From: Simiduia curdlanivorans
GTDB taxonomy: Bacteria > Pseudomonadota > Gammaproteobacteria > Pseudomonadales > Cellvibrionaceae
Length of the DNA: 64,000 nucleotides
Direction: 5' to 3'
Assembly: GCF_030409605.1 (NCBI RefSeq)
Contig: NZ_JAUFQG010000004.1
Coordinates: 2,653,001-2,717,000 of the forward strand
Part shown: piece after piece, positions 37,731-46,819 of the stretch
Layout: each line of letters begins with the position of its first letter
Position numbering within the stretch: position 1 is the first letter of the stretch
Made by a program: the position numbers and the translations under genes
Notes under the pieces: generated by a model
What the model was told of the DNA's origin: nothing
Seen by the model: only the letters and a program-made list of their open reading frames with translations
The model's database searches: none

Positions 37731-37826
37731 TGTAAGGCTGTTAGCCTTAACGAACTAGAAACCGTTAATGTAAAGTTTTTACGAGTTAGCTTTATTCGAT
37801 AATTTGAATTAATTATCTGTACCCAG

Positions 37827-37853
37827 TGGCCGGTTATTACCGGCCATTTTTTT
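37827..37853 (+). terminator. Terminator after the carbonic anhydrase gene
   Basis: TGGCCGG (37827-37833) pairs with CCGGCCA (37840-37846), followed by seven T residues. Confidence 0.85.
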
Positions 37854-37873
37854 ATTAATATTTTATTATTCAC

Positions 37874-37972
37874 ACGTGGTTAATAAGTCGCCACATGGGT
37901 TCACTGGCGCTACATCGCTGTATATCTTATGGTTGTATATCCCTCGGCTGTATATTTTACGTGGGTTAATAA
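37874..37972. repeat. Three 15-bp iterons between direct repeats
   Basis: TGTATAT occurs at 37919, 37934 and 37949, exactly 15 bases apart. The set is flanked by direct repeats ACGTGGTTAATAA (37874-37886) and ACGTGGGTTAATAA (37959-37972). It precedes the orphan gene at 38027 and may be its operator region or a small insertion footprint. Confidence 0.6.
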
Positions 37973-38026
37973 AATTGCTGGCTTTGCAATTTAGCATGAC
38001 GCTTAGCATCAAAAGGAGCAGTAAGG

Positions 38027-38551
38027 ATGACTTGTAGTAACACAAGCGGAGCGGCCAAGCACAGTGGCTTATGCAATGTTCATTATCCCTACACACGCAT
38101 AGCGCCAAACAATGACGTTAGAGCGACGCATCAACGGGATTGCACCCTAGGCAAGACCATGGTGCCGGTGCAGGAGGTTGACCAGAGCCTCGGCTTCGAG
38201 GCCAATATGGATCTCATCAGCTTGGAGGATTTCATTCGGGAGATGGACGACAACGCAAAACTTGGCACCTACTGCCCAGCCGGTAAGCTGGGCGGGCGGG
38301 CGCACTTTTGTGTCGATAAAGGCCGCAGAAGTGTGGACGGGCGTCGCTTAGCTTGGCTTTGGGTTTTTCCGCAGGGCCAGGTGCGGCCAGCGCATAAAGT
38401 GATGAGCGATAACCCCACGCTAATTTGGACCAAGCAGCAGATTGTGGATGCCTATAAATCCGCAAATAATAAAACCCTGCCCATGTGGACGCGACACGTG
38501 GACCAACACTCAGAGTTGGCCATTACTTTTTGTCTGCCGTTTCCAGCCTAG
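38027..38551 (+). CDS. Hypothetical protein, Cys/His-containing
   Basis: A 174-residue protein not assigned to any family. There is no signal peptide. The N-terminal part has Cys and His residues (SGLCNVHYPYTR, RDCTLGKTM) and the middle has TYCPAGKLGGRAHFCVDKGRR. The phrase LCNVHY is similar to LCNIHF of the carbonic anhydrase upstream, which may be coincidence. AAAGGAGCAGTAAGG lies just before ATG 38027, so translation is likely. It stands alone behind the iteron region and is convergent with the histidine kinase gene. Confidence 0.65.
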   Translation: MTCSNTSGAAKHSGLCNVHYPYTRIAPNNDVRATHQRDCTLGKTMVPVQEVDQSLGFEANMDLISLEDFIREMDDNAKLGTYCPAGKLGGRAHFCVDKGRRSVDGRRLAWLWVFPQGQVRPAHKVMSDNPTLIWTKQQIVDAYKSANNKTLPMWTRHVDQHSELAITFCLPFPA

Positions 38552-38572
38552 GGTTCGACTGCCTTGTAGGGC

Positions 38573-39952
38573 TTAGCGCAGAATAGGCAACTTGATTTCA
38601 ATATGTAGGCCAGTGGGCTGGTTGTGTAGCGCGCGAATGCTGCCCTTGTGCAGGGCGATGGTGCGCTTGGCGATACTAAGCCCTAAACCTACGCCGCCAC
38701 GCATGCGATCGCGGGCTTCGTCGGTGCGATAAAAAGGCGCAAAAATTTCTTCAAGTTGCGCGCTGCTAACGCCTAGGCCTTGATCGCGCACATCGATAAC
38801 CCAATCGTGATCGGTTTGCCTAAGATCCACTTGAATACCAGATTGCTCCGGTGCATGGCGTAGGGCGTTGCTTAAAATGTTATCTAAAACGCCGAGTAAA
38901 ATGTTGCCGCGGGTCGCTACCAGCATGGGCTCTTGGGGTTGACTATTGAACTGCAGCTGAACTTGCTTTTTGCCAAAGGCTGGTTGTAGCTCTTCCAAAA
39001 TATTTTTTAATAGCGCTTCTAAATCGATGGAGTCTTCGAGCGGCCAGGGCTCTTGGGTATTGATGGGGATGGATAGAATATCGGAGATAATATTGTTCAA
39101 GTAATCGGCGGCAAGCCGGGCTTTGGTGATATCTTCCGAGGCTTCGCCGCCGGTTTTTTGCTGGGCTAGGCCGAGGGCAAACTGAAGTCGCATGAGCGGT
39201 GAGCGCAGTTCGTGCGATACATCTTTAATTAACCGTTGTTGCGCATTCATCGCACTCTCTAAGCGTTCAGACATTTGGTCAAAGTCGGCCGCGAGGCTAC
39301 CGAGTTCATCTTTCCTGTTGCCCATGATGGGGCCGACCCGATAATTGAGCTCGCCGGCGGCAATTTTTTGTGTGGCAGTTTTGAGTGCTTCGATTGGGCG
39401 AGACAGGTTGCGCGCCAAGAAAAAGCACAAAGTGCCACTAATGAGGATGGCGATTAATAAAATCGGCCAGAAATTCATCAGAAATAATTGTAAAAAAATG
39501 TTTTTCTTTTCGTCGGACGAGAGCACCACTAGCCGAATGGTGCTGCCGTCTTGCAGTTGTATGAGGCGCCCGAAGTAGTGCCGATGATCGCGTTCTAGGC
39601 GCTTAAAAGGCCGGCGTTGATCTAGTTTTTCTACCAGGGTGCTGACTGCTTTTGGCGGTGTCCGGCCGAGTAGTTCTTGGCCCTGTGCATTTACCGCAAA
39701 GATGGATCTTTGCATCCAGAAAGGCATGGACTTTAACTGTTGGGTAAATTCGGGCTGGGTGCTGTTAACGGCGTCGCGGGTTGCGATTTGCAATAGCCGC
39801 ATAGCTTGTGGGTCTTGATTGAATATCCGTGATTTGGGCGGGCGCGGAAAACCATTCGGTTCCATCTCATGTATGACCAGAGCGGTGCCCACAACGATCA
39901 GTGTGGTAGCAAGCCAGAAACCTAAAAATGCACGCCAAAATAATTTGATCAT
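38573..39952 (-). CDS. Sensor histidine kinase (CpxA-like)
   Basis: A 459-residue inner-membrane kinase: first helix about 7-28, periplasmic sensor about 29-158, second helix about 160-180, HAMP about 181-235, phospho-acceptor H247 in LIKDVSHELRSPL, and an ATPase domain with NILSNALRHAP, VRDQGLGV and GVGLGLSIAKR. Architecture and the Spy/CpxP-like gene nearby fit the Cpx envelope-stress system. The start overlaps the response-regulator stop by four bases (ATGA). Confidence 0.88.
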   Translation of the reverse strand: MIKLFWRAFLGFWLATTLIVVGTALVIHEMEPNGFPRPPKSRIFNQDPQAMRLLQIATRDAVNSTQPEFTQQLKSMPFWMQRSIFAVNAQGQELLGRTPPKAVSTLVEKLDQRRPFKRLERDHRHYFGRLIQLQDGSTIRLVVLSSDEKKNIFLQLFLMNFWPILLIAILISGTLCFFLARNLSRPIEALKTATQKIAAGELNYRVGPIMGNRKDELGSLAADFDQMSERLESAMNAQQRLIKDVSHELRSPLMRLQFALGLAQQKTGGEASEDITKARLAADYLNNIISDILSIPINTQEPWPLEDSIDLEALLKNILEELQPAFGKKQVQLQFNSQPQEPMLVATRGNILLGVLDNILSNALRHAPEQSGIQVDLRQTDHDWVIDVRDQGLGVSSAQLEEIFAPFYRTDEARDRMRGGVGLGLSIAKRTIALHKGSIRALHNQPTGLHIEIKLPILR

Positions 39953-40662
39953 TGGCTTGACTCTACCGTTAGCATGTAGCCCGCACCGCGAATATTAATG
40001 ATCAGATCCTTGTGGCCACCGAGCTGTTGAATTTTTTTACGGATGTTACTTACGTGTACATCGATAGAGCGATCATAGGCGGTGAGTTTGCGCCCCAGCG
40101 CCTGTTCAGTGAGGGTGTCTTTAGACAGTACTTCACCGGCACTGTCGACCAGCAGTTCTAGCACTGTGTATTCGGCGCCGGTTAATTCGAGTTTAGTCTC
40201 GCCATATAGCGCACTTCTATTGCCGGGCAGAAGTGTTATCTCACCGACTTGCCGCGATGATTTGGTATTGTTGCTGGTTTCAGTCACCTGCTTTTTGGCC
40301 GCTTCGCTTCGGCGCAGAATGGCGCGAATACGAGCCAAAAGTTCGCGTGGGTTACAGGGTTTGGCGAGATAGTCATCGGCACCCAGTTCGAGGCCGAGAA
40401 TGCGATCTACCGGGTCGCCCTTTGCAGTCAGCATTAATATGGGCGTGCTGTTGAAGCCGCCCAATTTTTTTAACAGTTCCATACCGGTCATTTCCGGCAT
40501 CATCACATCAAGCACCATCAGCGAATAGCTGTTTTTGGCGAGCTCCTCGGCGGCTTCAAGGCCGGTGTGGCGCACGCAAACTTGATAGCCTTCGGCGCGC
40601 AGGTAGCTGGCTAACAGATCGCAAAGTTCTTGGTCGTCGTCGACAAGTAGCAGTGAGTGCAT
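39949..40662 (-). CDS. OmpR/PhoB-type response regulator (CpxR-like)
   Basis: A 237-residue response regulator. The receiver domain (1-120) has the acidic triad D8/D9 and phospho-acceptor D52 in MVLDVMMPEMTG. The winged-helix DNA-binding domain spans about 138-232 (LELTGAEYTVLELL, SIDVHVSNIRKK, GAGYML). It precedes and is coupled to the kinase gene. It likely regulates the divergent Spy/CpxP-like gene and itself. Confidence 0.9.
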   Translation of the reverse strand: MHSLLLVDDDQELCDLLASYLRAEGYQVCVRHTGLEAAEELAKNSYSLMVLDVMMPEMTGMELLKKLGGFNSTPILMLTAKGDPVDRILGLELGADDYLAKPCNPRELLARIRAILRRSEAAKKQVTETSNNTKSSRQVGEITLLPGNRSALYGETKLELTGAEYTVLELLVDSAGEVLSKDTLTEQALGRKLTAYDRSIDVHVSNIRKKIQQLGGHKDLIINIRGAGYMLTVESSQ

Positions 40663-40734
40663 GGTGGTTTCTCTTGTTGGCGTTGAGGGTATTTTGCGGC
40701 TTCTTAGCGCCTATGTGCAGGGGCATTACGCTTC

Positions 40735-40749
40735 TTAACAGAATTTAAC
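40735..40749. promoter_or_regulatory. Candidate response-regulator site TTAAC-N5-TTAAC
   Basis: Two identical half-sites 10 bases apart lie in the divergent region between the regulator and the chaperone gene. The CpxR box of enteric bacteria has the same direct-repeat layout (five bases, five-base spacer, five bases) but with GTAAA half-sites. Assignment is inference. Confidence 0.4.
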
Positions 40750-40937
40750 GAGCATTAGCACCCTTTTACAGGTCGCGCGCCTATTATGGACCTGTACCCA
40801 AACGCTAGTTCAGCAGCGAATCATGCCAATACTGAAACAGGCCTGAGCGGAAATTACTCTGCACTGAAATAGCTTAACGGGTAGCAGCGAAAAACCAAGG
40901 CCAATGATGCCATTATTTAGTTGAGAAGGAAGAGTCT

Positions 40938-41435
40938 ATGAAATCGTTTAAGTCCTTAGTAAAGCCCGCGTGCGCAATAATTCTGACACTTGGCATGATC
41001 TCTCCTTTGGTCGTGTTCGCGAAAGATAATCATTGCAACGCTCACCCTCATCACCTAGGTGCGCAGCCCCAGCAGTTTAAGAAATTAGCTAAAAAGCTAG
41101 ATCTATCTGACGAACAAAAAGTGCAAGTTCAGGCCTTGGCCGAGCAGATAAAGTCGGCGCGGGAAGCCGATAAAGGCAAGGTAAAGGCGCAGCGCGAAGC
41201 CTTCCGTAATCTGGTGGAGTCAAATGCCAGTGAGGCCGAACTTAAAGCCCAAGCCGATCAAATGGTGGCCGGTATGAGCCAGCATATGGTACAAGCTAGC
41301 TTAAATATGCGCGCCTTCAGGGCCATTCTAACGCCCGAGCAGTTGGCTAAAATGGATGCCATGAAAGCTGAGCGCGACGCTAAACGCGATGCCAAGCGCA
41401 AGAAAGCCGAAGAGAGGCGTGGTGAGAAAGAGTAA
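40938..41435 (+). CDS. Spy/CpxP family periplasmic protein
   Basis: A 165-residue protein with a signal peptide (about 1-28) and an all-helical domain carrying two LTxxQ-type motifs (DLSDEQKVQV near 56 and ILTPEQLAKM near 132). The C-terminus is Lys/Arg/Glu-rich. CpxP represses CpxA and helps clear misfolded periplasmic proteins; Spy is a chaperone. The divergent position to a Cpx-like two-component system supports the CpxP role. GAAGGAAGAG precedes ATG 40938. Confidence 0.85.
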   Translation: MKSFKSLVKPACAIILTLGMISPLVVFAKDNHCNAHPHHLGAQPQQFKKLAKKLDLSDEQKVQVQALAEQIKSAREADKGKVKAQREAFRNLVESNASEAELKAQADQMVAGMSQHMVQASLNMRAFRAILTPEQLAKMDAMKAERDAKRDAKRKKAEERRGEKE

Positions 41436-41440
41436 TATTT

Positions 41441-41490
41441 AGCTACAAGGCGGGTGGTCTGGTCCGACACTTCGGTCCCCCACAAGCTAG
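41441..41490. repeat. Dispersed repeat copy, inverse of 22941-22992
   Basis: It shares a 27-base identical core (around GGTCTGGTCCGACACTTCGG) with the reverse complement of 22941-22992, and similar AGCTACAAGG and ACAAGCTA ends. It lies directly after the Spy/CpxP-like gene. Confidence 0.75.
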
Positions 41491-41521
41491 CACCTCCAAC
41501 GTGTAGGGGCTGGTTCGATAA

Positions 41522-41556
41522 AACAACAAAGGAGCCTGAGTGGCTCCTTTGTTGTT
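41522..41556. terminator. Terminator between the Spy-like gene and the helicase gene
   Basis: A perfect 15-bp stem: AACAACAAAGGAGCC (41522-41536) with GGCTCCTTTGTTGTT (41542-41556), five-base loop. T-rich 3' arms on both strands suit convergent genes. Confidence 0.75.
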
Positions 41557-41565
41557 ATGTCTGGG

Positions 41566-42949
41566 TTAAGCGTCTTCCGAGTCTTTTAGCGGCGGTCGTT
41601 TCTTGGCGATAGTTGGTGGTGCGAAACCGTCGCCTAGATCTGGGCCTTTGGCTGGTGCGCGGCGTTTGCCGATATTTTTCTGATCGCGATCGCGTACTTT
41701 CACTTTATTGTCTTTGTCTTTTTTCTTCGCGGCGCGCTCTTGCGAGGCCTTGCGATCAACCTTCTTCGGGCCCGCCGCCTTGCCCGAGGACTTCACTTTT
41801 TCTGGGCCCTTATAGCGCGACTCGAAACCGGGAATGGTGATGATCTCGAAGTTGGTGCCTAAGTAGCGTTCAACCCCGGCTTTGAGGTTCCACTCTTGCG
41901 GCGTAATAAAGCTAATGGCATGGCCCTCGGCACCGGCGCGACCGGTGCGGCCGATGCGGTGGGTGTAGTCGTCGCCGTTGCGCGCCATGTCGAAATTAAT
42001 CACCAGTTCGATGCCGCCAATGTCTAAACCGCGCGCGGCAACATCGGTGGCCACCAAGACTTTTACGTGGCCCTTGCGCATGAGCTCCATCACCTTGTTG
42101 CGATCTTCCTGCGCCATGTCGCCGTGGATGGCGCCGGTTTTAATTTCTTGGGCGCGCAAAAATTGACACAGGTGATCCACTTGAACCCGGGTGTTGGTGA
42201 ACACCAGCGCCTGCTCGTAGGGCACTGTGCGCAGCAATTGAGTGATGGTTTTTTGTTTGTGATTTTGGCCGTCGCTCAATACCACTTGCTGGTGGATATT
42301 GGCTTGGGTTTGGCGGCCGGTAGACAGGCTAATTTTTTCCGGCTTATTGGTCAGCTCGCCCGCCAGCGTGCCTACGCCGGCGTGCGACAGGGTGGCGGAG
42401 AACAACCAGGTGTTGCGTGCCTTAGTGAGCTTATTGGTAATGGCCACCATGTCGTCGTGGAAGCCCATGTCGAGCATGCGGTCTGCTTCATCCAAAATCA
42501 GCACGCGCAGTTTGTCCATGGCCGGTAAATTGCGGTTGAAGTGCTCGAGCAAGCGGCCGGGGGTGGCGATGATAATTTCTGGGTCTTTGCGCAATTGTGC
42601 GGCTTGGAATTTGTAATCGTCACCGCCGCTGATAATGCCCACGCGCAATTTGGTGAACTTGAGAATCAGCTTGGTTTCGGCCAGCAGTTGCTTAGCCAGT
42701 TCGCGCGTTGGTGCCAAGATTAACGCCAGAGTGCCTGAGTTGCTGGTTGGTTTCGGTTAAAATTCTTTGCACCAGCGGCAGTAAAAAGGCCAGCGTTTTA
42801 CCGCTACCGGTTTTCAGACATCACCAGTAAATCTTTATACCGCTAAGGGCGGTGTCGTAGACGGCTTTTTGCACGTCTGTCGGCTCGGTAATGGTCTGGG
42901 CATCCAATGCCTTAATTAAGCGTTCATCCAGACCCAGTGTTTTAAACAC
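41566..42949 (-). CDS. DEAD-box RNA helicase (SrmB/RhlE type), frameshifted near the 5' end
   Basis: An ATP-dependent RNA helicase. From 42717 down the frame is intact: APTRELAKQ (motif Ia), ILDEADRMLDMGF (motif II), LFSATLSH (III), VATDVAARGLDIGG (V), HRIGRTGRAG (VI) and a basic tail. Upstream, GTG 42949 starts MFKTLGLDERLIKALDAQ, the Q-motif region. At least three indels between about 42720 and 42840 separate the two parts, with SETGSGKTLAFLLPL (motif I) recoverable in shifted frames. The indels look like sequence errors. The tail and motifs suggest ribosome assembly or RNA turnover. Confidence 0.82.
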
Positions 42950-43234
42950 GGCATATCCTCAAGCAGAGTGGCAAAAAGGGCGGGAGTATACCCGATTGCA
43001 GGGCGCTTGCCCCACAGGTTAATGACAAACCCAAAGGTTAAGTTGGCTACCGGTGACCGGACACCTAGGGCGTCGGCGACAGGGACGGCGCCGTCGGCGA
43101 GGAGAAGCTATTCACCTGCGCCCAAAATATTCGTCCTATCGCCTGCCTACTCGCTGAGCAAGCGCTAGGTTAGAAAACCTTTGACTGGCACTTTGCCCCT
43201 GCGCAGCGCGCCTTAATTGCGAGCTTTTAAGCCA
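42950..43234. other. Non-coding gap between the helicase and the ABC exporter
   Basis: About 285 bases. It must hold the helicase promoter near 42960-43000. I see no gene, repeat or strong terminator. Confidence 0.4.
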
Positions 43235-45106
43235 CTAGTCGCGATGTTCGTTGAATTGTAGTTCGGCTAGACGCCGATAGAGCGGCGATTGCTGCAAAAG
43301 CGCTTTGTGGGTGCCGGTGCCACCACTTGGCCTTGGTCCATCACCACAATGCGGTCGGCGTGTAATATACCGTGGGCGAGGCGGTGGGCGATGATGAGGG
43401 TGGTGCGGTTTTGCATCAGCTTATCGAGTGCATCTTGGACTTTGCGCTCGCTCTCGGTATCGAGTGCGCTGGTGGCTTCGTCGAGCAAGAGAATGCCGGG
43501 GTTTTTCAGAATGGCGCGCGCAAATGGCCACGCGCTGGCGCTGGCCGCCCGATAGCCGAACCCCTTTGTTCGCCTAAGTTGCTGCCATAGCCATCGGGCA
43601 GCTTGGTGATGAACTCGTGGGCGTAGGCGGCTTCGCTGGCAGCGAGAATTTCTCTGCCTCGCAGGCATCGGGGTTGCCGTAGGCGATGTTGTAGCGCACG
43701 TCGGCGGTAAACAGGGCCGGTTGCTGGGCACCAACGCCATGTGTTTGCGCAGTGCATTGGGTGTGAGCTGGGTATGTCGGTGTCGGCCAATCGAATGTGG
43801 AACCACTTTGTGGATCGTAAAAGCGCAGCAGCATTTCAAATACCGTGGATTTACCAGCGCCGATGGCCCTACGAGGGCAACAATTTCGCCCGCCTTAATA
43901 TCGAGCGAGAAATCTTTCAGGGCGAATACATCCGGGCGCGACGGTAGCTGAAGCTCACTTGGTCAAAGCTAATGGCCGGCGGTTGCTCGGCAATCCGAGA
44001 TAGGCTCGGCTGGTGCGGTGATCAAAGACGGCGCCGATAATAGCTCCAGTAACCGCTCTGTAGCCCCGGCAGCTCGCTGTAAGTCGCCATAGACCTCTGA
44101 AATGGTGGCCACGGCTGAGGCCACCATAATGGCGTAAAACACGAAAGCACCCAGTTCGCCGCCGGTCATGCGGCCTTCCAACACATCAGTGCCGCCAACC
44201 CAGAGCATGGTGGAGAGGGCGCCGAAACCATCACGATGACGGCGGCAATTAACACCGAGCGCTGTTTTACCCGTGATTTAGCGATGTTAAAAGCGGTTTC
44301 CACTTCTCGGGCAAAGGCTTTTTGCTCGGTTTCTTCGCGCGTGTAGCTCTGCACGGTTTTAATTTGGCGAATGATCTCGCCGGCGTAGGTGCCCACATCG
44401 GCGATAGAGTCTTGGCTCTGCCGCGACAGGGTGCGCACTTTGCGGCCGAAGTAGAGCAGCGGCACGATCACCAGTGGCACGCACAGCATCACCATGGCGG
44501 TGAGTTTTAGGTTGGTGATGAGCAATAGGATGAGCGCGCCGGTAAAGGTAAGGCTGGAGCGCAGGGCCATGGACAGGGAGGAGCCGATGATGGTTTGCAG
44601 CAAGGTGGTGTCGGTGGTGAGACGGGACATAATCTCGCCACTTTTGTTGGTCTCGAAGTAGCTGGGGTGTAAGTGCACCAGATGATCGAATACCTGGGTG
44701 CGAATATCGGCAGTCACCCGTTCGCCCAGCCAAGAGACCAAATAAAAACGCGCGAAGGTGCCGATGGCCATAAGTGCGGTGATGGCAAAGATAAACAGCA
44801 CCGCTTGTTCAGTTGGGTGGTAGATGCACCCACAAAGCCTTCGTCGATCAAGAGCTTGACGCCTTGGCCTAACACCAGCGTGGTGCCAGCGGTAAATACC
44901 AAGGCCACCGCCGCGCCCACCAAGTTCCAACCGTAGGGTTTTAGAAACGGCCAAAGGTCTAGCAGTATGCTCAGGTCTTTCTTGGTTTTGGGTGTTTGTG
45001 GGTCGGTGTCCGCGCCGCCGTTGGTAATGGTGCTTTGATTGGCAAGGTGGGTTAAATCGGCACTTGAATCGGCACTCTGGTGAGTGTCCGGGGTTGAGCT
45101 CGTCAT
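43235..45106 (-). CDS. MsbA-like ABC exporter (fused membrane and ATPase domains), many frameshifts
   Basis: The full reading, pieced across frames, is about 620 residues. Start ATG 45106 ([10 protein letters not shown]), a polar N-terminus, then six membrane helices ([72 protein letters not shown]). The ATPase domain follows with remnants of Walker A (43850-43870), a signature region, [22 protein letters not shown] (Walker B) and IIAHRLA, ending [15 protein letters not shown] at TAG 43235. At least seven one-base shifts are needed. The substrate is unknown; lipid or drug export is typical. Confidence 0.78.
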
Positions 45107-45254
45107 AGCGATACCTTGGGAAAAGAGGGCGCGCCGGGCTAGTCTAAGCCTTGGCCGAACACGTGTGTGTAGATAACTCTGCAGTAACAAGATGGTGCTC
45201 AATCTTGCGATTGCAAGGTAGGTGGCCGCGCCAGCTGGCGTCCTTTGGCCGAGG

Positions 45255-46257
45255 TTAATCGGCGCCTTGCCGCTGCAGCGCTGGTAACTCAGGTAGGGCG
45301 TAAAAGAACGCCGCGTCCAGTTGCGGGCTCTTCGCGCAGGGTTTTGATGTGATTGAAAAACACTTGGGGCGCCGGGTAGTGGCGCTTTAGGTGGGCCAGC
45401 CATTGTTTTAGCCGGTCGCCGAGGTATTTCTTCGGGAATAGTTGCTTGCCGGCTTGGTAGTGACTGAAAAGGAGCTGCAGCACCTGTGGCCAGGATAAGG
45501 GCTGGTAGTCTTCGTGGTTGACGTGGGCTTTGATTTGCGCGGCGAGGTCTGGGCAAGATAGCAGGCCGCGGCCGAGCATGACGTCCTCACAGCCGCTTTC
45601 GGCGCGGGCGCGTAAGTAATCGGCAACAGACCAGATGTCGCCGTTCACCACCACGGGAATCGCCAAGGCGGCATTGATCTCGCCGACACAGTCCCAGTAG
45701 GCCGGTGGTTTATAGCCGTCCACTTTGCTGCGTGCGTGCACCGTCAGGCGGTCGGCGCCGGCGTCGGCGGCCGCCTGGGCTATGTCTAAATAGCGGCTGC
45801 GGTCGTTAAAGCCGAGGCGAATCTTGGCGCTCACGGGCGTGGCTGTAGGCACGGCTTCGCGCATGGCCTTGACGATGTTGTAAATGCGCTCGGGGGTTTG
45901 CAGTAAACAGGCACCGCCGTCGTGCCGATTGACGGTTTTCGCCGGGCAGCCAAAGTTAATGTCGATGGCGGCGGCGCCCATGCTTGCCGCGCGGGCGCCA
46001 CTAAAGGCCAGTAATTCCGGGTTGCCGCCGAGTAATTGCACCGCCACTGGGGTGCCGTTGGGCGTGCGCGCTATGTGATTGGGTGCTAGGTTAATCAGCT
46101 CTGGGCACAGCCGGGTGAAGACTCTGGGTGGTAGGCGGGTATCGGTAACGCGAATAAATTCCGTCACACAGCTATCAATGCCCCCTAAGCTAGTGAGAAG
46201 ATCCCTGAGTTGGTAGTCGACAACGCCTTCCATCGGTGCAAGAGCAATAAGCGGCAT
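45255..46257 (-). CDS. dusC: tRNA-dihydrouridine(16) synthase DusC, C-terminal frameshift
   Basis: A flavin-dependent enzyme that reduces uridine 16 in tRNA. The open frame 46257-45289 gives 322 residues with LAPMEGVVDYQLRDLL, INFGCPAKTVNRHDGGACLL (catalytic Cys region), SAKIRLGFND, LTVHARSKVDGYKPPAYW and VMLGRGLL. The DusC-type VDGYKPPA distinguishes it from DusA/B. The last residues read as EPATGRGVLLRPT, but shifting one frame after IKTLRE gives SPQLDAAFFYALPELPALQ and a stop at 45255, which looks like the real C-terminus. Confidence 0.9.
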
Positions 46258-46471
46258 GAGTATTCGTCGGTAGCGATAGAGATAGAAATGGAAAGAAGGC
46301 GGGCATCTTAACTAAACTTACTCCCGGCGCCAAAGTTTCCTGGGTCTTTTGCCATTTCGGGTGAATTTGGTTTCCCTTGTTACCGAACTTTGAAGATTGC
46401 TTAGAAATTTGGTCAAATGGCCACCGCTCAGCTGCGTTGAGTCGCACCTTTCCATTTATAGAGATAACAGC

Positions 46472-46705
46472 ATGCAACAAGAGATTATTCAGCAAGGCGC
46501 AGATCTCATGCTCTACGGCATGGGTACTGTTTTCACGTTTTTGACTTTGCTGGTCATTATTACTGGCATTATGTCGAGCCTAGTGACGCGCTTTTTCCCC
46601 GAGGCCGAAAAGCCCGTGGCACCAGTGCCAGTGCCTGTTGGACAGGTTGATGCGCGCACCTTGGCGGTTATCAAGGCCGCTATCGAGCAGCATCGCAAGC
46701 GTTAA
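46472..46705 (+). CDS. oadG: Oxaloacetate decarboxylase gamma subunit OadG
   Basis: A 77-residue protein with one membrane helix (about 15-38, YGMGTVFTFLTLLVIITGIM) and a Pro/Val-rich hinge, then VDARTLAVIKAAIEQHRKR. It assembles the Na+-translocating decarboxylase complex by linking alpha and beta. ATG 46472 is used; the longer upstream frame is not conserved in character. It leads the oadGAB operon, 114 bases before oadA. Confidence 0.9.
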   Translation: MQQEIIQQGADLMLYGMGTVFTFLTLLVIITGIMSSLVTRFFPEAEKPVAPVPVPVGQVDARTLAVIKAAIEQHRKR

Positions 46706-46819
46706 TAATGTCGATCTTGTAACACTTTCTGCCTCGGGCCCTTGGTGCCGGCAGAGCATTCGGGCTGATCTAGCCGCTGAAGCTAGACGCTACGTACACA
46801 CTACTTAAAGGGTTTTCCC

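Noticed and set aside
37866..38108. Minus-strand 80-codon frame
   Set aside because: It overlaps the iterons and the well-started orphan gene, with no ribosome-binding site.
40735..40749. Exact CpxR consensus
   Set aside because: Half-sites are TTAAC, not GTAAA; only the spacing agrees.
42968..43168. 66-codon plus-strand frame in the helicase-exporter gap
   Set aside because: No recognisable protein character, no ribosome-binding site, in an error-prone region.
43574..43834. Several separate short ORFs between 43.3 and 44.2 kb as independent genes
   Set aside because: Each is a piece of one ABC exporter in shifted frames; the motifs line up in order.
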